Positions 39,666 to 40,422 of a stretch of DNA of 40,422 nucleotides are shown here, in pieces. Position numbers and translations under genes: made by a program. Position 1 is the first letter of the stretch. Each line of letters begins with the position of its first letter. Below the pieces are notes generated by a model. That model saw only the letters and a program-made list of their open reading frames with translations. It was not told where the DNA came from and ran no database searches. This DNA is from an uncultured Muribaculaceae bacterium (lineage in GTDB: Bacteria > Bacteroidota > Bacteroidia > Bacteroidales > Muribaculaceae), in contig CAKTFH010000021.1 of the NCBI GenBank assembly GCA_934555895.1, forward strand, positions 1 to 40,422, written 5' to 3'.

Positions 39666-40370
39666 ATGGAAGAAAACGGAAAGGAAGGCACTGCTGATGC
39701 CGAAAATGCCGAGATAAAGGCTGTGGAAGCCGAGAATCGGCGGCGTAATCTGTCGCTCGAAGAGAATGACAGGCATTACAATCCACTTACAGGCGAGCGT
39801 TGTGCGGGATGGGGTGCAAAATCGGGCAGCCTCAGGCGTTGGCGCATCAGTCAGAAAGTGCTCACAGGCGGTCGTGTGGAATATATACCTGACGCTATGC
39901 ACCGTTCGGAGGAATATACACGGCTCCTGCAGCTTGAGCGTGCATTGCTCGACGGTAAAGAGGGTGCACCCGATGCCGGTGCGTTGCGCCTGCGGTGGCA
40001 GCGCCTACGCTGTCGCGAGGATTTTGAATATTGGGCTGCCACATGTGTAAAAATCAAGGACAAACGCTCTCCGCGGCTTGTGCCGTTTGTGCTCAACCGT
40101 CCGCAGCGGCGTGTGCTGGCCATGATGGAAGGGCGTCGTGTCGCCGGCGAGCCGGTGCGCATGATTATGCTGAAGGCGCGCCAGTGGGGCGGCTCAACAT
40201 TGGTGCAGATGTATATGGCATGGATTCAGTGCACGCGGCTTCGTAATTGGAATTCGATAATCTGCGCTCAGGTGGCGCGTGCCGCGGCCACCATCCGCGG
40301 TATGTACTCCACCATGCTTGCCAATTATCCGCAGGAACTGTGGGAGAGACTGTCTAACAACCAAAGTTAG
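39666..40370 (+). CDS. Phage terminase large-subunit-like protein, truncated
   Basis: A 234-aa product matching the N-terminal part of a phage DNA-packaging ATPase. After a charged leader come P-F-V-L-N-R-P-Q-R-R-V-L-A-M-M-E (about 139-154) and the Walker A-type segment M-L-K-A-R-Q-W-G-G-S-T-L-V-Q (about 168-181), typical of terminases of Bacteroidota phages. The following motifs (Walker B, C-motif, RNase H-like nuclease) are missing: full-length proteins are usually above 450 residues and this one stops soon after L-W-E-R-L-S-N-N-Q-S, inside a 14-bp inverted repeat. It is therefore either a gene interrupted by an element that continues beyond the window or a prophage relic. It stands directly after the polysaccharide locus, with its own -7 box. 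Confidence 0.7.
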   Translation: MEENGKEGTADAENAEIKAVEAENRRRNLSLEENDRHYNPLTGERCAGWGAKSGSLRRWRISQKVLTGGRVEYIPDAMHRSEEYTRLLQLERALLDGKEGAPDAGALRLRWQRLRCREDFEYWAATCVKIKDKRSPRLVPFVLNRPQRRVLAMMEGRRVAGEPVRMIMLKARQWGGSTLVQMYMAWIQCTRLRNWNSIICAQVARAAATIRGMYSTMLANYPQELWERLSNNQS

Positions 40371-40379
40371 GCAGTCTCT
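40345..40379. repeat. 14-bp inverted repeat at the truncation point
   Basis: Arms 40345-40358 and 40366-40379 pair over 14 bp with one G-U-type mismatch, with a 7-nt loop and ATTTTAT after. The terminase-like frame ends within it and the sequence beyond becomes AT-rich. It could be the subterminal hairpin of an insertion sequence or a terminator; the window ends too soon to tell. Confidence 0.55.
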
Positions 40380-40422
40380 ATTTTATACATAAAATCAGAA
40401 GATTTAGGCTGCATTTGCCACT

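Overview
This window looks like a chromosomal segment of a Bacteroidota (order Bacteroidales) gut-type bacterium. The evidence is the promoter grammar (many copies of TAnnTTTG, often with TTG or TTTG 19-21 bp upstream), the near absence of Shine-Dalgarno sites, and the gene families: GIN-domain (DUF2807), DUF5024-like, GH109, GH125, C10 peptidase, one-piece pyruvate:ferredoxin oxidoreductase, carboxynorspermidine synthase and Wza/Wzc exopolysaccharide genes. The GC-rich core suggests a Muribaculaceae-like genome; that is inference, not proof.

Layout. (1) 1-3120: a leftward gene starting at the left edge, a prolyl-tRNA deacylase with an apparently leaderless promoter, then a leftward overlapping operon of a GIN-domain envelope protein, an ECF sigma factor, a likely membrane anti-sigma factor and a small secreted protein. 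(2) 3292-8467: a very GC-rich 823-aa orphan, argS, and a Bax-inhibitor-1 membrane protein. (3) 8468-12058: an AT-richer accessory island. It holds a 440-bp noncoding lead with a large hairpin, a secreted C10 (streptopain-family) protease, and two tandem paralogous exported proteins. The second paralog is preceded by a near copy of the same hairpin, and the paralogs share 118 bp of perfect DNA identity. (4) 12086-31860: mostly conserved metabolism and repair (GH109, PFOR, phoH-purC-menG, a candidate small RNA, deoC with GYF/CD225 and DUF2752 membrane proteins, carboxynorspermidine synthase, uvrC, cupin, GH125, L-serine ammonia-lyase, acyltransferase 3, a CobW-type metallochaperone). (5) 31887-39587: a compact surface-polysaccharide locus (GT10 fucosyltransferase, Wza-like exporter, Wzc-like tyrosine kinase, Wzx flippase, Wzy-like polymerase, LbH acetyltransferase). 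(6) 39628-40422: a promoter inside a palindrome and a truncated phage-terminase-like gene that ends in a strong inverted repeat near the window edge.

The most interesting candidate for an undescribed system is the 8.5-12.0 kb island. A lipoprotein C10 protease is translationally coupled (4-bp overlap) to a secreted cysteine-containing protein of unknown family. A tandem paralog follows, sharing a locally homogenised segment. Two copies of an 18/15-bp hairpin punctuate the unit. A protease with secreted inhibitor, substrate or partner proteins is the simplest reading. No tRNA, rRNA or CRISPR array was seen.
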